Assembly: GCA_018241725.1 (NCBI GenBank)
Contig: JAFEDI010000078.1
Coordinates: forward strand, 180,204-244,203
Direction: 5' to 3'
DNA: 64,000 nt
From: Pseudomonadota bacterium
Lineage (GTDB): Bacteria; Pseudomonadota; Gammaproteobacteria; Burkholderiales; Rhodocyclaceae
Made by a program: the position numbers and the translations under genes. Positions 14,966 through 25,040 of this stretch are shown here, in pieces. The number at the start of each line of letters is the position of its first letter. Positions within the stretch are counted from its first letter, which is position 1. Below the pieces are notes generated by a model. It worked only from the letters and a program-made list of their open reading frames with translations, searched no databases and had not been told where the DNA came from.

Positions 14966-14994
14966 TCCGCTGATCGGGCATCGGATCAGCGCAA

Positions 14995-15031
14995 TAAAAA
15001 AGCGCAACTCATGCGAGTTGCGCTTTTTTAT
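14995..15031. terminator. Bidirectional intrinsic terminator between galU and typA
   Basis: A perfect 9-bp stem (GCGCAACTC at 15002-15010, GAGTTGCGC at 15015-15023) with a 4-nt loop is flanked by six A on the left and seven T on the right. It can therefore stop galU transcripts on the plus strand and typA transcripts on the minus strand. Confidence 0.9.
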
Positions 15032-15067
15032 TGCGCTGCCGGCGTGGCGCCGGCAGTCGAGGCGTAA

Positions 15068-16882
15068 TTACGCGTCGTCGCGGGCAGCACGCTTGCGCTC
15101 GTGTTCCTTCAGGAAGCGCTTGCGCAGGCGGATGGACTTCGGCGTGATTTCCACGATTTCGTCATCGGCGATGAATTCGATGGCGGATTCGAGGGTCAGC
15201 TGGATCGGGTTGATCAGGCGGACGGCTTCGTCGGTACCGGAAGCGCGGACGTTGGTGAGCTGCTTGCCCTTGATCGGGTTCACCACGAGGTCGTTGTCGC
15301 GGGTGTGGATGCCGATGATCATGCCTTCGTACAGGGCGTCGCCCGGGCTCACGAACATGCGGCCGCGGTCCTGTAGGTTCCACAGGGCGTAGGCCACGGC
15401 TTCACCGTCGTTCTGGGAGATCAGCACGCCATTACGACGCTCGGCCATGGCACCGGCCATCGGGCTGTAGTCGTCGAACACGTGGCTGGCCAGGCCGGTG
15501 CCACGGGTCATGGTCAGGAACTCGCCCTGGAAGCCGATCAGGCCGCGGGCCGGGATGCGGTACTCGAGGCGCACGCGGCCCTTGCCGTCCGGCGCCATGT
15601 CCTGCAGTTCGCCACGGCGGCGACCGAGTTCTTCCATCACGCCGCCCTGGTGTTCTTCTTCCACATCCACCGTGAGCATTTCGTACGGTTCGCACTTGAC
15701 GCCGTCGATCTCCTTGAAGACCACACGCGGACGGCCGACAGCCATTTCGTAGCCTTCACGGCGCATGTTTTCGAGGAGGATGGTGAGGTGCAGTTCGCCG
15801 CGGCCGGACACTTCGAAGGTGTCGGAGTCGTTGGTGAAGTTCACGCGCAGCGCGACGTTTTTCAGGAGTTCCTTTTCCAGACGCTCGCGGATCTGGCGGC
15901 TGGTGACGAACTTGCCTTCACGGCCGGCCAGCGGGGAGCTGTTGACCATGAAGTTCATGGTCAGGGTGGGCTCGTCCACAGCGATCGGGGTCATGCCTTC
16001 CAGACAGTCCGGGTCGCACAGGGTCACACCGATGTTGACCTGCTGGATGCCCGCCACCAGCACGATGTCGCCGGCTTCGGCCACCTCGGCGGGGGAGCGT
16101 TCCAGGCCCTTGAAGGTCAGGATCTGGGAAACCTTGCCCTTGCCGCGGTTCTCTTCGCCGTACATCACGACGAGTTCCTGGTTGGGCTTGATGCGGCCGC
16201 GCTTGATGCGGCCGATGCCGATCTGGCCCATGTAGGTGGAGTAGTCGAGGGAGCAGATCTGCATCTGCAGCGGGCCGTCGGCATCCACTTCGGGGGCAGG
16301 CACGTGCTTGAGGATGGCTTCGAACAGCGGGCGCATGTCCTTGCGCTCGTCTTCGAGGTTTTCCATCGCGAAGCCGTTGAGGCCGGACGCGTAGATGATC
16401 GGGAAGTCGAGCTGCTCGTCGGTAGCACCGAGCTTGTCGAACAGGTCGAAGGTGTGGTTGATGACCCAGTCGGGGCGAGCGCCCGGACGGTCGATCTTGT
16501 TAATGACGACGATGGGCTTGAGACCCAGGGCGAGTGCCTTGCGGGTCACGAAGCGGGTCTGGGGCATCGGGCCTTCGACCGAGTCAACGAGCAGCAGAAC
16601 ACTGTCGACCATGGACAGCACACGCTCCACTTCACCACCGAAGTCGGCGTGTCCCGGGGTGTCGACGATGTTGATGTGGGTGTCGCCGTACTGGATCGCA
16701 CAGTTTTTCGACAGGATGGTGATGCCCCGTTCCTTTTCGATGTCGTTGCTGTCCATCACTCGTTCGTTGACCTGCTGGTTGTCACGGAAAGTGCCGGACT
16801 GGCGCAGGAGTTGGTCGACGAGGGTGGTCTTGCCGTGGTCAACGTGGGCAATGATGGCGATGTTGCGGATGGAACGGGACAT
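15068..16882 (-). CDS. typA: Translational GTPase TypA/BipA
   Basis: TypA is a ribosome-binding GTPase related to EF-G, involved in 50S assembly and stress adaptation. The 604-residue protein begins [20 protein letters not shown], with the G1 loop AHVDHGKT (12-19); [14 protein letters not shown] (G3) and [10 protein letters not shown] (G4) follow. The C-terminal BipA domain ends in basic residues. ATG 16882 gives the family start; the frame stays open upstream without similarity. A weak -10-like TAAAAT lies at 16918-16923 on the minus strand. It is divergent from the phosphorylase gene. Confidence 0.97.
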   Translation of the reverse strand: MSRSIRNIAIIAHVDHGKTTLVDQLLRQSGTFRDNQQVNERVMDSNDIEKERGITILSKNCAIQYGDTHINIVDTPGHADFGGEVERVLSMVDSVLLLVDSVEGPMPQTRFVTRKALALGLKPIVVINKIDRPGARPDWVINHTFDLFDKLGATDEQLDFPIIYASGLNGFAMENLEDERKDMRPLFEAILKHVPAPEVDADGPLQMQICSLDYSTYMGQIGIGRIKRGRIKPNQELVVMYGEENRGKGKVSQILTFKGLERSPAEVAEAGDIVLVAGIQQVNIGVTLCDPDCLEGMTPIAVDEPTLTMNFMVNSSPLAGREGKFVTSRQIRERLEKELLKNVALRVNFTNDSDTFEVSGRGELHLTILLENMRREGYEMAVGRPRVVFKEIDGVKCEPYEMLTVDVEEEHQGGVMEELGRRRGELQDMAPDGKGRVRLEYRIPARGLIGFQGEFLTMTRGTGLASHVFDDYSPMAGAMAERRNGVLISQNDGEAVAYALWNLQDRGRMFVSPGDALYEGMIIGIHTRDNDLVVNPIKGKQLTNVRASGTDEAVRLINPIQLTLESAIEFIADDEIVEITPKSIRLRKRFLKEHERKRAARDDA

Positions 16883-17011
16883 GGGGTTGGACACCGGAAG
16901 TGCTTGAATAAAGCGGTATTTTAGCATGTCTTGCGCGATGCAGCATCGACAGACCCGGTCTGGGGGCGTGCTAAGATGCGCGGCCAACACGGATTTTGAG
17001 GAGCGGCCGGC

Positions 17012-17749
17012 ATGCTGGCGATTATTGGCGGTAGTGGATTGACCCAACTGGCGAGCCTGGATCTGATCCGCAGGGAGGTGGTTCGCACGCCTTATGGTGA
17101 GCCTTCCGGAGCGCTGACCTTTGGGCGTTTGTGCAATCGTCCGGTGGTATTCCTAGCCCGTCACGGCTACGGCCACACCATTCCACCCCATCGGGTGAAC
17201 TACCAGGCCAATCTGTGGGCGCTTCATCAGGCCAAGGTCGATGCGATTATCTCGGTGGCCTCGGTGGGCGGCATCCGGGCAGATCTATGTCCGGGCACCT
17301 TGATCGTCCCCGACCAGATCATCGACTACACCTGGGGGCGCAAGAGCACCTTCCACGACAGCTCCGAAGAACCTGTCGTGCATATCGATTTCACCGATCC
17401 GTACGACGCGGCGCTGCGTCGGCGCATCCTTGCTGCCGGTGCGCTGGCGGGCGAAACCCTCATCGATGGCGCGGTGTATGCCGCCACCCAGGGGCCGCGT
17501 CTCGAGACCGCGGCCGAGATCAACCGGCTGGAGCGCGACGGTGCCGATCTGGTAGGCATGACCGGCATGCCCGAGGCGGCGCTGGCTCGTGAGCTTGGCA
17601 TTCCCTATGCGGCGATCAATGTGGTGGCCAATTTCGCTGCCGGCCGTGCCGGCAGTGCCAGTGGCATCTGCTTCGACAGCATCGATGTGGTGTTGCGCGA
17701 AGCCATGGGCCGTGTGCGGCGGGTTCTCGACCACATCTGCGAAGCATGA
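17012..17749 (+). CDS. S-methyl-5'-thioinosine phosphorylase (MTAP/PNP family)
   Basis: This 245-residue purine nucleoside phosphorylase-family enzyme starts [10 protein letters not shown] and contains [19 protein letters not shown] (phosphate/ribose site) and [14 protein letters not shown]. The base-recognition segment reads NVVANFAAG with N207 where MTA phosphorylases have aspartate, which favours 6-oxopurine substrates such as methylthioinosine. This matches the Pseudomonas PA3004-type enzyme, which salvages methylthioadenosine after deamination. MTA or guanosine activity cannot be excluded. A GAGGAG site precedes the ATG; the stop overlaps the deformylase start. Confidence 0.88.
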   Translation: MLAIIGGSGLTQLASLDLIRREVVRTPYGEPSGALTFGRLCNRPVVFLARHGYGHTIPPHRVNYQANLWALHQAKVDAIISVASVGGIRADLCPGTLIVPDQIIDYTWGRKSTFHDSSEEPVVHIDFTDPYDAALRRRILAAGALAGETLIDGAVYAATQGPRLETAAEINRLERDGADLVGMTGMPEAALARELGIPYAAINVVANFAAGRAGSASGICFDSIDVVLREAMGRVRRVLDHICEA

Positions 17750-18279
17750 TCCGCGACGTTCTGCGCATGGGCGATCCGCGCCTGCTGAAGGTGTCCAGGC
17801 CTGTAGAGGCCTTCGGTACCTCCGAGCTGGTGGCGCTGATTGCCGATCTGCGCGACACGATGCGGCACCTGAACGGCGCGGGCATCGCCGCGCCGCAGAT
17901 CGGCGTCGACCTGCGCGTCGTGATTTTCGGCGGCGGTCCCAGTCCGCGTTATCCGGATGCATCGGCCGTGCCGGATACGGTGCTGATCAACCCGACCCTG
18001 ATTCCGCTAAATGGAGGCGAGGAGGGGGGCTGGGAAGGCTGTCTGTCCGTGCCCGGCTTGCGGGGCTGGGTGCCGCGCTGGACGCAGCTGCGCTATACCG
18101 GGTTCGACGAGTACGGGGTGCCGATCGATCGGCTGGCGAATGGCTTCCACGCTCGCGTGGTGCAGCACGAATGCGATCACCTGGACGGCGTGCTGTATCC
18201 GGCGCGGGTGCGCGACTTCTCCCGCTTCGGCTTTACCGACGTGTTGTTTCCAGATGGCTCGGTGGCGGCCGACGACTGA
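17746..18279 (+). CDS. def: Peptide deformylase
   Basis: This deformylase removes the formyl group from nascent N-terminal methionine. The three family motifs are present: [16 protein letters not shown] (metal-ligand cysteine) and QHECDHLDG (two metal-ligand histidines and the catalytic glutamate). Length is 177 residues. It is coupled by an ATGA overlap to the phosphorylase rather than to fmt, so it may be a second deformylase in the genome; that is inference. It converges on glnD with an 18-bp gap. Confidence 0.95.
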   Translation: MIRDVLRMGDPRLLKVSRPVEAFGTSELVALIADLRDTMRHLNGAGIAAPQIGVDLRVVIFGGGPSPRYPDASAVPDTVLINPTLIPLNGGEEGGWEGCLSVPGLRGWVPRWTQLRYTGFDEYGVPIDRLANGFHARVVQHECDHLDGVLYPARVRDFSRFGFTDVLFPDGSVAADD

Positions 18280-18297
18280 GCGCCGGCTGCACATCGG

Positions 18298-20892
18298 TCA
18301 GACGGCCAGCTTTTCCAGCAGGTCCGATTCGATCTTCAGCACCTGGGCGTCTTGGGTCAGGCCGGGGCCGCTGATCAGGAAGGTATCCTCGACGCGTTCG
18401 CCGAGCGTTGCGATCTTGGCGGTGTGCAGGTTGATGCCGTAGTGGGTCAGCGTTTCGGCGACGCCGAACAGCAGTCCCGGACGGTCTGCCGCGGTGACCG
18501 ACATGATGAAGTGCTGGCCGCGCTCGTCCGGCCGGATGCTGACTTCCGGCGTGATCGGGAAGTGCTTGACTTCCCGCGACAGGCGGCCATTGGCCGGCTG
18601 ATCCACCGGCGCGTTGGTGCGCAGGCGCTCGGTGAGGTCGTGTTCCAGCAGGTTGATCAGGTCGCGGTAGTGCACTTCCTCCTGGCCGGGGTCGAGCAGC
18701 ACGAAGCTGTCGAGTGCATAGCCGTGGCGGGTGGTGTGGATCTTGGCGTCGGCGATGGTGAATCCGAGGCGCGCGAAGAAGCCGCACAGGCGCATGAACA
18801 GATCGCGCTGGTCCTGCATGTAGACCATGACCTGCAGGCCTTCACCCACGTGGCTGAGGCGGGCCTTGACGACCGGCTCGCCGGCTTCCACCCGGTAGTA
18901 CAGCATGCGCGCGTGCCAGGCGATTTCCTCTGGATCGTGGCGCAGGAAGTAAACTGTGTCGAGCTGATCCCAGAGGGCGTCTTCGGTGCCGGGGCGCAGG
19001 CCGTAGTAGCGCAGCAGGTTGCGGGCGTCGTCCTGGCGGATTGGCGTGCCCAGGGCCTGCTGCGGCGTGGCGCCGCGGAGCAGGCGCTGCGTAGTGAAGA
19101 ACAGGTCTTCAAGCAACTTGCCCTTCCAGCCGTTCCAGACCTTGGGGCTGGTGCCGCGGATGTCGGCGTGGGTCAGGATGTACAGCGCCGTCAGGTTGCG
19201 TTCGCTCTTGACTAGCGCTGCGAAGCGCCGGATGACATCCAGGTCGGACAGATCCTGCTTCTGCGCGACGTTGGACATGGACAGGTGGTGTTCGACGAGC
19301 CATTCCACCAAGTTGGTATCTGCTGCCTCGAGACCGTGGGATTCGCAGAAGTCCCGGGCATCCTTCATTCCGAGCTTGGAGTGGTCTCCGCCGCGGCCCT
19401 TGGCGATGTCATGGAAGAGCGCCGCAATGTAGATCAGCCACGGTTTCTCGAAGCTGGTGCACAGGCGCGTCAGCAGCGGATATTCGTGGGCGTGTTCGGC
19501 CACCACGAATCGGCGGACGTTGCGCAGCACTTGCAGGATGTGCTGGTCCACTGTGTAAACATGGAACAAGTCGTGCTGCATCTGGCCGACAATGCGTCGC
19601 CAGGCTGGAAGGTAGAAGCTCAGGATGCCGTACTGGTTCATGCGCCGCAGTTCATGTACGACGCCGCGCTTCTGCTGCAGCAGGCGCAGGAACAACGCCT
19701 TGTTGGCGGGGTTCTGGCGGAACTCTGCATTGATCAGCTTGCGTCCGCGCCACAGGGCACGCAGCGTGCGGGCTGTCATGCCCTTCAGCTCCGAGCGCTG
19801 TTCGAGCAGCAGGAAGCATTCGAGCAGGGCGCTCGGATGGCGGTCGAAGACGCCTTCGTCCCGCACATCCAGAAGCTCGCGCACGCACTGGAAGCGTTCG
19901 TTGATGTTGATGGCCGCCGGGTAGCGGTTGGGGAAGAATTCGACGCCGAAGTTCAGCAGCAGGATGGTGTTGAGCTGGGTGACCTTCTTGGCTGTCCGGT
20001 AGTACTCCTGCATGAAGACTTCGGAGGCCCGGCGCACGTCGTTCGACTCGTAGCCGAACTGGCGGGCGAGCTTGTCCTGGTGGTCGAACAGCAGTCGATC
20101 CTCCCGGCGGCCCGTGATGTGGTGCAGGCGGATCCGTGTGTGCTGCAGGAAGCGCTCCACCTCGCGCAGTTCGGTGGCCTCCTCGTCAGTGATCAGGCTG
20201 TGCTTCGCGAGATCGCGCCAGTGGGTGCCAAAGCCCGCTGCGCGGCTGACCCAGCCAATCAGCTGCAGGTCGCGCAGGCCGCCGGGACTTTCCTTGCAGT
20301 TGGGTTCCAGGGAGTAGGGTGTTTCGTTGTGGCGCGTGTAGCGCTGTTCCTGTTCAAGGCGCTTGGCTTTGAAGAACTGGCCCGGGTTGAGCCGTTCCCG
20401 CAGGTGTTGCTCGAACTGAGCATAAAGGGGGCGGTTGCCGCACAGGAACCTGGCCTCCAGAAGGTTGGTCATCACCGTCACGTCAAGGGCGGCTTCCTCC
20501 AGGCACTCCGCTTCGGTTCGCACGCTGTGGCCGATGTCCAGGCCGACGTCCCACAGCAGGCCGATCATCTGAGTCAGGCGTTCCTGCAGATCCTCGTCCG
20601 GTTGGCCGTCGAGCAGAAACAGCAGATCCACGTCCGAGCACGGGAAGAGCTCACCGCGTCCGTAACCGCCCACGGCGACCAGGGTTGCTGATGTAGGCAG
20701 GCCGAAGTCCTTCCAAAGGTCCAGCAATACGCCATCCACCAGATGTGAGCGACCCTTGAGAATGGGGTCGGTCAGCGGCCTGGCCTCGTAGGCTGCGCGC
20801 AGGGTCTCGCTGCCGGCCTTCAGGCGGCTCTTGTAGCGGGCGATGAGTTCCCTGGTGACGTCGAGTGGAATGATGGAGGTGGTTTCGGGCAT
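18298..20892 (-). CDS. glnD: PII uridylyltransferase / uridylyl-removing enzyme
   Basis: GlnD senses glutamine and adds or removes UMP on PII proteins, controlling nitrogen assimilation. The 864-residue protein has the nucleotidyltransferase motif GGYGRGELFPCSDVD (75-89), an HD hydrolase motif HDIAKGRGGDHS near residue 490, and two C-terminal ACT domains, the last ending near LEKLAV. Start ATG 20892 gives the family length; an upstream extension into map has no similarity. It lies 14 bp after map on the same strand. Confidence 0.97.
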   Translation of the reverse strand: MPETTSIIPLDVTRELIARYKSRLKAGSETLRAAYEARPLTDPILKGRSHLVDGVLLDLWKDFGLPTSATLVAVGGYGRGELFPCSDVDLLFLLDGQPDEDLQERLTQMIGLLWDVGLDIGHSVRTEAECLEEAALDVTVMTNLLEARFLCGNRPLYAQFEQHLRERLNPGQFFKAKRLEQEQRYTRHNETPYSLEPNCKESPGGLRDLQLIGWVSRAAGFGTHWRDLAKHSLITDEEATELREVERFLQHTRIRLHHITGRREDRLLFDHQDKLARQFGYESNDVRRASEVFMQEYYRTAKKVTQLNTILLLNFGVEFFPNRYPAAININERFQCVRELLDVRDEGVFDRHPSALLECFLLLEQRSELKGMTARTLRALWRGRKLINAEFRQNPANKALFLRLLQQKRGVVHELRRMNQYGILSFYLPAWRRIVGQMQHDLFHVYTVDQHILQVLRNVRRFVVAEHAHEYPLLTRLCTSFEKPWLIYIAALFHDIAKGRGGDHSKLGMKDARDFCESHGLEAADTNLVEWLVEHHLSMSNVAQKQDLSDLDVIRRFAALVKSERNLTALYILTHADIRGTSPKVWNGWKGKLLEDLFFTTQRLLRGATPQQALGTPIRQDDARNLLRYYGLRPGTEDALWDQLDTVYFLRHDPEEIAWHARMLYYRVEAGEPVVKARLSHVGEGLQVMVYMQDQRDLFMRLCGFFARLGFTIADAKIHTTRHGYALDSFVLLDPGQEEVHYRDLINLLEHDLTERLRTNAPVDQPANGRLSREVKHFPITPEVSIRPDERGQHFIMSVTAADRPGLLFGVAETLTHYGINLHTAKIATLGERVEDTFLISGPGLTQDAQVLKIESDLLEKLAV

Positions 20893-20906
20893 GTTCTGGC
20901 GGATGC

Positions 20907-21719
20907 TCAGGGCAGGAGGTGGGCGACGATGTCCGGGCGGGCGGGTGAGCCCGCCGACAGGGTCAGGACCTCGACGCCTGTCTCGGTGACGAGCAGCATG
21001 TGTTCCCATTGAGCCGATAGACTGCGATCGCGGGTGACGATGGTCCACCCATCGGGGAGCTCGGAGATAGCGGCCTTGCCGGCGTTGATCATTGGCTCGA
21101 TGGTGAAGACCATGCCGGGCGTAAGTTCCAGGCCAGTTCCGGGCTTGCCGTAATGGAGTACCTGGGGATCTTCATGGAAATTTGCGCCGATGCCATGCCC
21201 GCAGAACTCGCGCACCACCGAAAAACCATTCTTCTCCGCGTGCGCCTGGATCGCGTGACCAATATCCCCGAGATGGGCACCAGGCTTCACTTGCGCGATG
21301 CCGAGCCACAGGCATTCGTATGTAATATGGCATAGCCGCTTTGCGAGGATACCCGCGTCGCCAACGACGAACATGCGGCTGGTGTCGCCGTGGTAGCCGT
21401 CCTTGATGACGGTGATGTCCAGATTGACGATGTCCCCCTTCTTGAGAGCTTTGTCGCTTGGAACGCCGTGGCAGACCTGGTGGTTGATCGACGTGCAGAT
21501 CGACTTGGGGTATGGCTGGTAGCCGGGCGGACAGTAATTCAGTGGTGCAGGAATGCAACCTTGTACATCTACCATGTAGTCATGGCACAGCTTGTCGAGT
21601 TCGGCGGTGGTGATGCCGGGCTTGACGAAGGGAGTGATGTAGTCCAGGACTTCCGAGCCTAGTCGGCCCGCGATGCGCATCTTTTCGATTTCTTCGGGCG
21701 TTTTTATGGAGACGCTCAT
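20907..21719 (-). CDS. map: Type I methionine aminopeptidase
   Basis: MAP removes the initiator methionine after deformylation. The 270-residue protein begins MSVSIKTPEEIEKMRIAGRL and shows metal ligands D101, D112, H175, E209 and E239, with substrate-site H84 in the SINHQVCHG block. It is divergent from rpsB, a common arrangement. No good ribosome-binding site precedes the ATG. Confidence 0.97.
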   Translation of the reverse strand: MSVSIKTPEEIEKMRIAGRLGSEVLDYITPFVKPGITTAELDKLCHDYMVDVQGCIPAPLNYCPPGYQPYPKSICTSINHQVCHGVPSDKALKKGDIVNLDITVIKDGYHGDTSRMFVVGDAGILAKRLCHITYECLWLGIAQVKPGAHLGDIGHAIQAHAEKNGFSVVREFCGHGIGANFHEDPQVLHYGKPGTGLELTPGMVFTIEPMINAGKAAISELPDGWTIVTRDRSLSAQWEHMLLVTETGVEVLTLSAGSPARPDIVAHLLP

Positions 21720-21824
21720 GGAGGCATGATTTTGTTGGGTTTCAGGCCTATTAGGCTAGCTCAAGCCGAATTCGTGGGCAATGCAAGGATTGCCCTGGAA
21801 GTGCGAAGCTCTGCAGGGGCGGTC

Positions 21825-21854
21825 TTGAGAGGGCTCTACAAATGCTGATATACT
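21825..21854 (+). promoter_or_regulatory. Sigma-70 promoter for rpsB-tsf
   Basis: TTGAGA at 21825-21830 and TATACT at 21849-21854 are separated by 18 bp, a strong match to the -35/-10 consensus. Transcription would start near 21861, giving an untranslated leader of about 145 nt before the rpsB ATG. Confidence 0.75.
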
Positions 21855-21860
21855 CGGAGG

Positions 21861-22006
21861 CTTGTCTAACCTGACGTTGGACAAAATTCACACGCCTGAC
21901 CCTTTGGGGTTTGTGAATCCTTGTTATGGATTCAAAGCGGAGCCGTTTTGCAGAAAGGCTGCACGGCAGGTCGGGCGGCGGTTAAACCTCAGTATTGGAG
22001 TAGAAA
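21861..22006 (+). promoter_or_regulatory. rpsB mRNA leader with hairpins (possible S2 autoregulatory site)
   Basis: The predicted leader carries TTCACA...TGTGAA (21887-21892 with 21912-21917), enclosing a CCC/GGG helix, then an inverted repeat GAATCC...GGATTC (about 21915-21933). In gammaproteobacteria the rpsB-tsf leader is bound by S2 and represses translation. Equivalent control here is inference from position and foldability only. GGAG lies about 8 bases before the ATG. Confidence 0.4.
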
Positions 22007-22759
22007 ATGTCTGTCACCATGCGTCAAATGCTCGAAGCGGGCGTTCACTTTGGTCACCAAACCCGTTTCTGGAACCCGAAGATGGCCCCCTTCATCTTCG
22101 GTCAGCGCAACAAGATCCATATCGTCAACCTCGAGAAGACCCTCGTCAAGTACAACGAGGCTATGGATTTCGTGCGCAAACTGGCAGCCAATCGCGGCAA
22201 CATTCTGTTCGTCGGCACCAAGCGCCAGGCGCGTGAAATCGTTGCCGAAGAGGCCCGTCGTGCCGGCATGCCTTACGTCGATGAGCGCTGGCTCGGCGGC
22301 ATGCTGACCAACTTCAAGACCGTCAAGGTTTCCATCAAGCGCCTGAAGGACATGGAAGCCATGGTCGAAGACGGCTCTGTCGAGCGTCTGTCCAAGAAGG
22401 AAGCCCTGCTGGCCTCCCGCGAACTCGAAAAGCTGCAGAAGAGCCTCGGCGGCATCAAGGATCTGGGCGGCCTGCCGGATGCGCTGTTCGTCATTGACGT
22501 CGGCTACCACAAGATCGCGATCACCGAAGCCAACAAGCTGGGTATTCCGGTCGTGGCTGTTGTCGATACCAATCACACTCCCGAAGGCGTTGACTTCGTG
22601 ATCCCGGGTAACGATGACTCCTCCCGCGCGATCCGTCTGTACGCCCGCGGCGTTGCCGATGCGGTTCTGGAAGGCAAGAACCACGTGATCCAGGAAATCG
22701 TGGCTGCCGGTTCCGACGAGTTCGTCGAAGTGGAAGACGGCGCTGAAGAGCAAGCCTGA
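22007..22759 (+). CDS. rpsB: 30S ribosomal protein S2
   Basis: S2 is a peripheral 30S protein that helps bind S1. The 250-residue protein starts [26 protein letters not shown], the usual bacterial S2 N-terminus, and contains [16 protein letters not shown]. It is first in the rpsB-tsf-pyrH-frr run, and its acidic C-terminus ([10 protein letters not shown]) is typical. A clear sigma-70 promoter and a structured leader lie upstream. Confidence 0.99.
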   Translation: MSVTMRQMLEAGVHFGHQTRFWNPKMAPFIFGQRNKIHIVNLEKTLVKYNEAMDFVRKLAANRGNILFVGTKRQAREIVAEEARRAGMPYVDERWLGGMLTNFKTVKVSIKRLKDMEAMVEDGSVERLSKKEALLASRELEKLQKSLGGIKDLGGLPDALFVIDVGYHKIAITEANKLGIPVVAVVDTNHTPEGVDFVIPGNDDSSRAIRLYARGVADAVLEGKNHVIQEIVAAGSDEFVEVEDGAEEQA

Positions 22760-22798
22760 TTTCCGTCGAATCCGATCAAATAGTTATTAGGAGCAAGC

Positions 22799-23695
22799 AT
22801 GGCGGAAATCACCGCAAGCATGGTCAAGGAACTGCGCGAGAAGACTGACGCGCCGATGATGGAGTGCAAGAAGGCCCTCTCCGAGGCCGCTGGCGACATG
22901 GCCAAGGCCGAGGAAATCCTGCGCGTCAAGCTGGGCAACAAGGCCTCCAAGGCTGCTGCCCGCGTAACCGCTGAAGGTATCGTCGGTGTGTACATCTCTG
23001 GTGACGCCAAGCTCGGCGCCATCGTTGAAGTGAATTGTGAGACCGACTTCGTCGCCAAGAACGACGACTTTCTGGGTCTCGCGAAGAGTCTGGCTGAGCT
23101 GGTTGCCACCAAGAATCCGGCTGACGTTGATGCGCTGTCTGCCCTGGATCTGGGCGGTCAGTCCGTCGAGGAAGTCCGCAAGGCTCTGGTTGGCAAGATC
23201 GGCGAGAACATGTCCATCCGTCGTTTCTCCCGAATCGACGCCAAGGGCGCTGTGGCCAGCTACATCCACGGCGGCTCCAAGATCGGTGTGCTGATCGACC
23301 TCGTTGGTGGTGACGAAGCGCTGGCGAAGGATATCGCCATGCACATCGCCGCTTCCAAGCCGAAGTCCCTGGATGCTTCCGGCGTGCCCGCCGAGTTGCT
23401 GGACGTCGAGCGTCGTATTGCCATCGAGAAGGCCCGTGAAGCCGGCAAGCCGGAAGCCATGCTCGAGAAGATCGCCGAAGGCACTGTGCAGAAGTTCCTG
23501 AAGGACGTCACGCTGCTGGATCAGGTCTTCGTCAAGGCCGAGGACGGCAAGCAGACCATCGCTCAGCTGCTGAAGGCGAAGGGCGCTTCCGTCGCCAGTT
23601 TCACCCTCTACATCGTGGGTGAAGGCATCGAGAAGAAGGTTACCGACTTCGCTGCTGAAGTGGCTGCCCAGGCTGCTGCCGCTGCTCAGAAGTAA
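22799..23695 (+). CDS. tsf: Translation elongation factor Ts
   Basis: EF-Ts exchanges GDP for GTP on EF-Tu. The 298-residue protein begins [27 protein letters not shown] and has the TDFV contact motif at 82-85 in [10 protein letters not shown]. Length is close to the roughly 283-300 residues of the family. AGGAG lies ahead of the ATG, 39 bp after rpsB. Confidence 0.99.
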   Translation: MAEITASMVKELREKTDAPMMECKKALSEAAGDMAKAEEILRVKLGNKASKAAARVTAEGIVGVYISGDAKLGAIVEVNCETDFVAKNDDFLGLAKSLAELVATKNPADVDALSALDLGGQSVEEVRKALVGKIGENMSIRRFSRIDAKGAVASYIHGGSKIGVLIDLVGGDEALAKDIAMHIAASKPKSLDASGVPAELLDVERRIAIEKAREAGKPEAMLEKIAEGTVQKFLKDVTLLDQVFVKAEDGKQTIAQLLKAKGASVASFTLYIVGEGIEKKVTDFAAEVAAQAAAAAQK

Positions 23696-23710
23696 GAAAG
23701 GTAACAGACG

Positions 23711-24427
23711 ATGAGCCAGCCCACTTACAAGCGCATTCTCCTCAAACTTTCCGGCGAAGCCCTGATGGGCGATGATGCTTATGGCATCAACCAGGAGGTG
23801 GTGAGCCGGATCGTCAGTGATGTGGTCGAAGTTACCCGCATCGGTGTCGAGGTCGGGATTGTGATTGGGGGCGGGAACATCTTCCGTGGAATGGCGGGCG
23901 CGGCGACCGGTATGGATCGCGCGACCGCCGACTACATGGGGATGCTGGCTACCGTCATGAACGCAATGGCCCTCGGCGACGCGTTTCGCGCCGCGGGGGT
24001 CAATGCCCGAGTTCAGTCCGCGCTGCGTATCGACCAGGTGGTCGAGCCGTATATTCGCGGAAAGGCAATCCGTTACCTCGAAGAGGGGCGGGTGGTCATC
24101 TTTGGTGCCGGGACCGGCAATCCGTTCTTTACGACCGATACGGCGGCTGCGCTGCGTGGCTCCGAAATTGGCGCGGATATCGTCCTCAAGGCCACCAAAG
24201 TTGATGGAATCTACACGGCCGATCCCAAGAAGGATCCTTCCGCGACCCGCTTTCACAAGATTTCGTTCGATGAAGCCATCGCGCGCAATCTGGCGGTGAT
24301 GGATGCGACGGCGTTCGCGCTGTGCCGTGACCAGCGTCTGCCGATCAATGTCTTCAGTCTTTTCAAGACTGGTGCGTTGAAGCGCATCGTTCTCGGTGAG
24401 GACGAAGGCACGCTGGTTTACTGCTGA
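23711..24427 (+). CDS. pyrH: Uridylate kinase
   Basis: PyrH phosphorylates UMP to UDP and belongs to the amino-acid kinase superfamily. The 238-residue protein shows the N-terminal KLSGEAL loop (K12), the GGGNIFRG segment and [11 protein letters not shown] near the C-terminal lobe. It lies 15 bp after tsf and 10 bp before frr in a shared transcription unit. Confidence 0.98.
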   Translation: MSQPTYKRILLKLSGEALMGDDAYGINQEVVSRIVSDVVEVTRIGVEVGIVIGGGNIFRGMAGAATGMDRATADYMGMLATVMNAMALGDAFRAAGVNARVQSALRIDQVVEPYIRGKAIRYLEEGRVVIFGAGTGNPFFTTDTAAALRGSEIGADIVLKATKVDGIYTADPKKDPSATRFHKISFDEAIARNLAVMDATAFALCRDQRLPINVFSLFKTGALKRIVLGEDEGTLVYC

Positions 24428-24437
24428 GGAAAGAGTG

Positions 24438-24995
24438 ATGATTCCAGAGCTGAAGAAAACGACCGAGTTCAAGATGCAGAAGTCCATCGATGCGCTCAAG
24501 CAGGATCTCGCCAAAGTGCGTACCGGTCGTGCGCATGCAGGGATTCTGGATCATGTGATGGTCGAATATTATGGCAACCCCGTGCCGATCAATCAGGTTG
24601 CAAACATCACGCTGATCGATGCCCGCACGATCGGTGTCCAACCTTGGGAAAAACCCATGGTTGGCAAGATCGAGAAGGCAATCCGCGATTCGGATCTCGG
24701 TCTGAATCCGGCATCACAGGGTGAGGTCATCCGTGTGCCGATGCCGCCCCTGACCGAAGAGCGTCGCAAGGAACTGATCAAGGTCGTCAAGCACGAAGGT
24801 GAAGGTGCCAAGGTTGCCGTGCGCAATCTGCGCCGTGATGCCAATGCATCGCTGAAGGATGCTGTCAAGGCGAAGACGATTTCCGAAGACGACGAGCGTC
24901 GTACTCAGGATGATGTTCAAAAACTGACCGATAAGGCGATCGTCGAAATCGACAAGCTGCTCGCTCAGAAAGAACAAGAACTGATGCAGATCTGA
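24438..24995 (+). CDS. frr: Ribosome recycling factor
   Basis: RRF splits post-termination ribosomes with EF-G. The 185-residue protein carries the family blocks [29 protein letters not shown] and [12 protein letters not shown] 24438 follows GAGGAAAGAGTG and gives the family length. An earlier in-frame opening overlaps pyrH and is not homologous. The stop lies inside the stem of an intrinsic terminator. Confidence 0.98.
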   Translation: MIPELKKTTEFKMQKSIDALKQDLAKVRTGRAHAGILDHVMVEYYGNPVPINQVANITLIDARTIGVQPWEKPMVGKIEKAIRDSDLGLNPASQGEVIRVPMPPLTEERRKELIKVVKHEGEGAKVAVRNLRRDANASLKDAVKAKTISEDDERRTQDDVQKLTDKAIVEIDKLLAQKEQELMQI

Positions 24996-25015
24996 CCTTC
25001 TCGGTCGGATTTTTT
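24991..25015 (+). terminator. Putative intrinsic terminator between frr and uppS
   Basis: TCTGACC (24991-24997) and GGTCGGA (25003-25009) form a 7-bp stem with one G-U pair and a 5-nt loop, followed directly by six T. The frr stop codon is part of the stem. It would at least attenuate transcription from rpsB-tsf-pyrH-frr into uppS. Confidence 0.55.
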
Positions 25016-25040
25016 CCGCTCTCCCTCAGACGGACGGATC

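Noticed and set aside
15482-16924. Plus-strand open frame opposite typA (480 codons)
   Set aside because: TypA motifs on the minus strand are unambiguous; the opposite frame is a composition artefact.
22787-24514. Minus-strand open frame opposite tsf and pyrH (575 codons)
   Set aside because: Both sense genes are universally conserved; the antisense translation shows no family.
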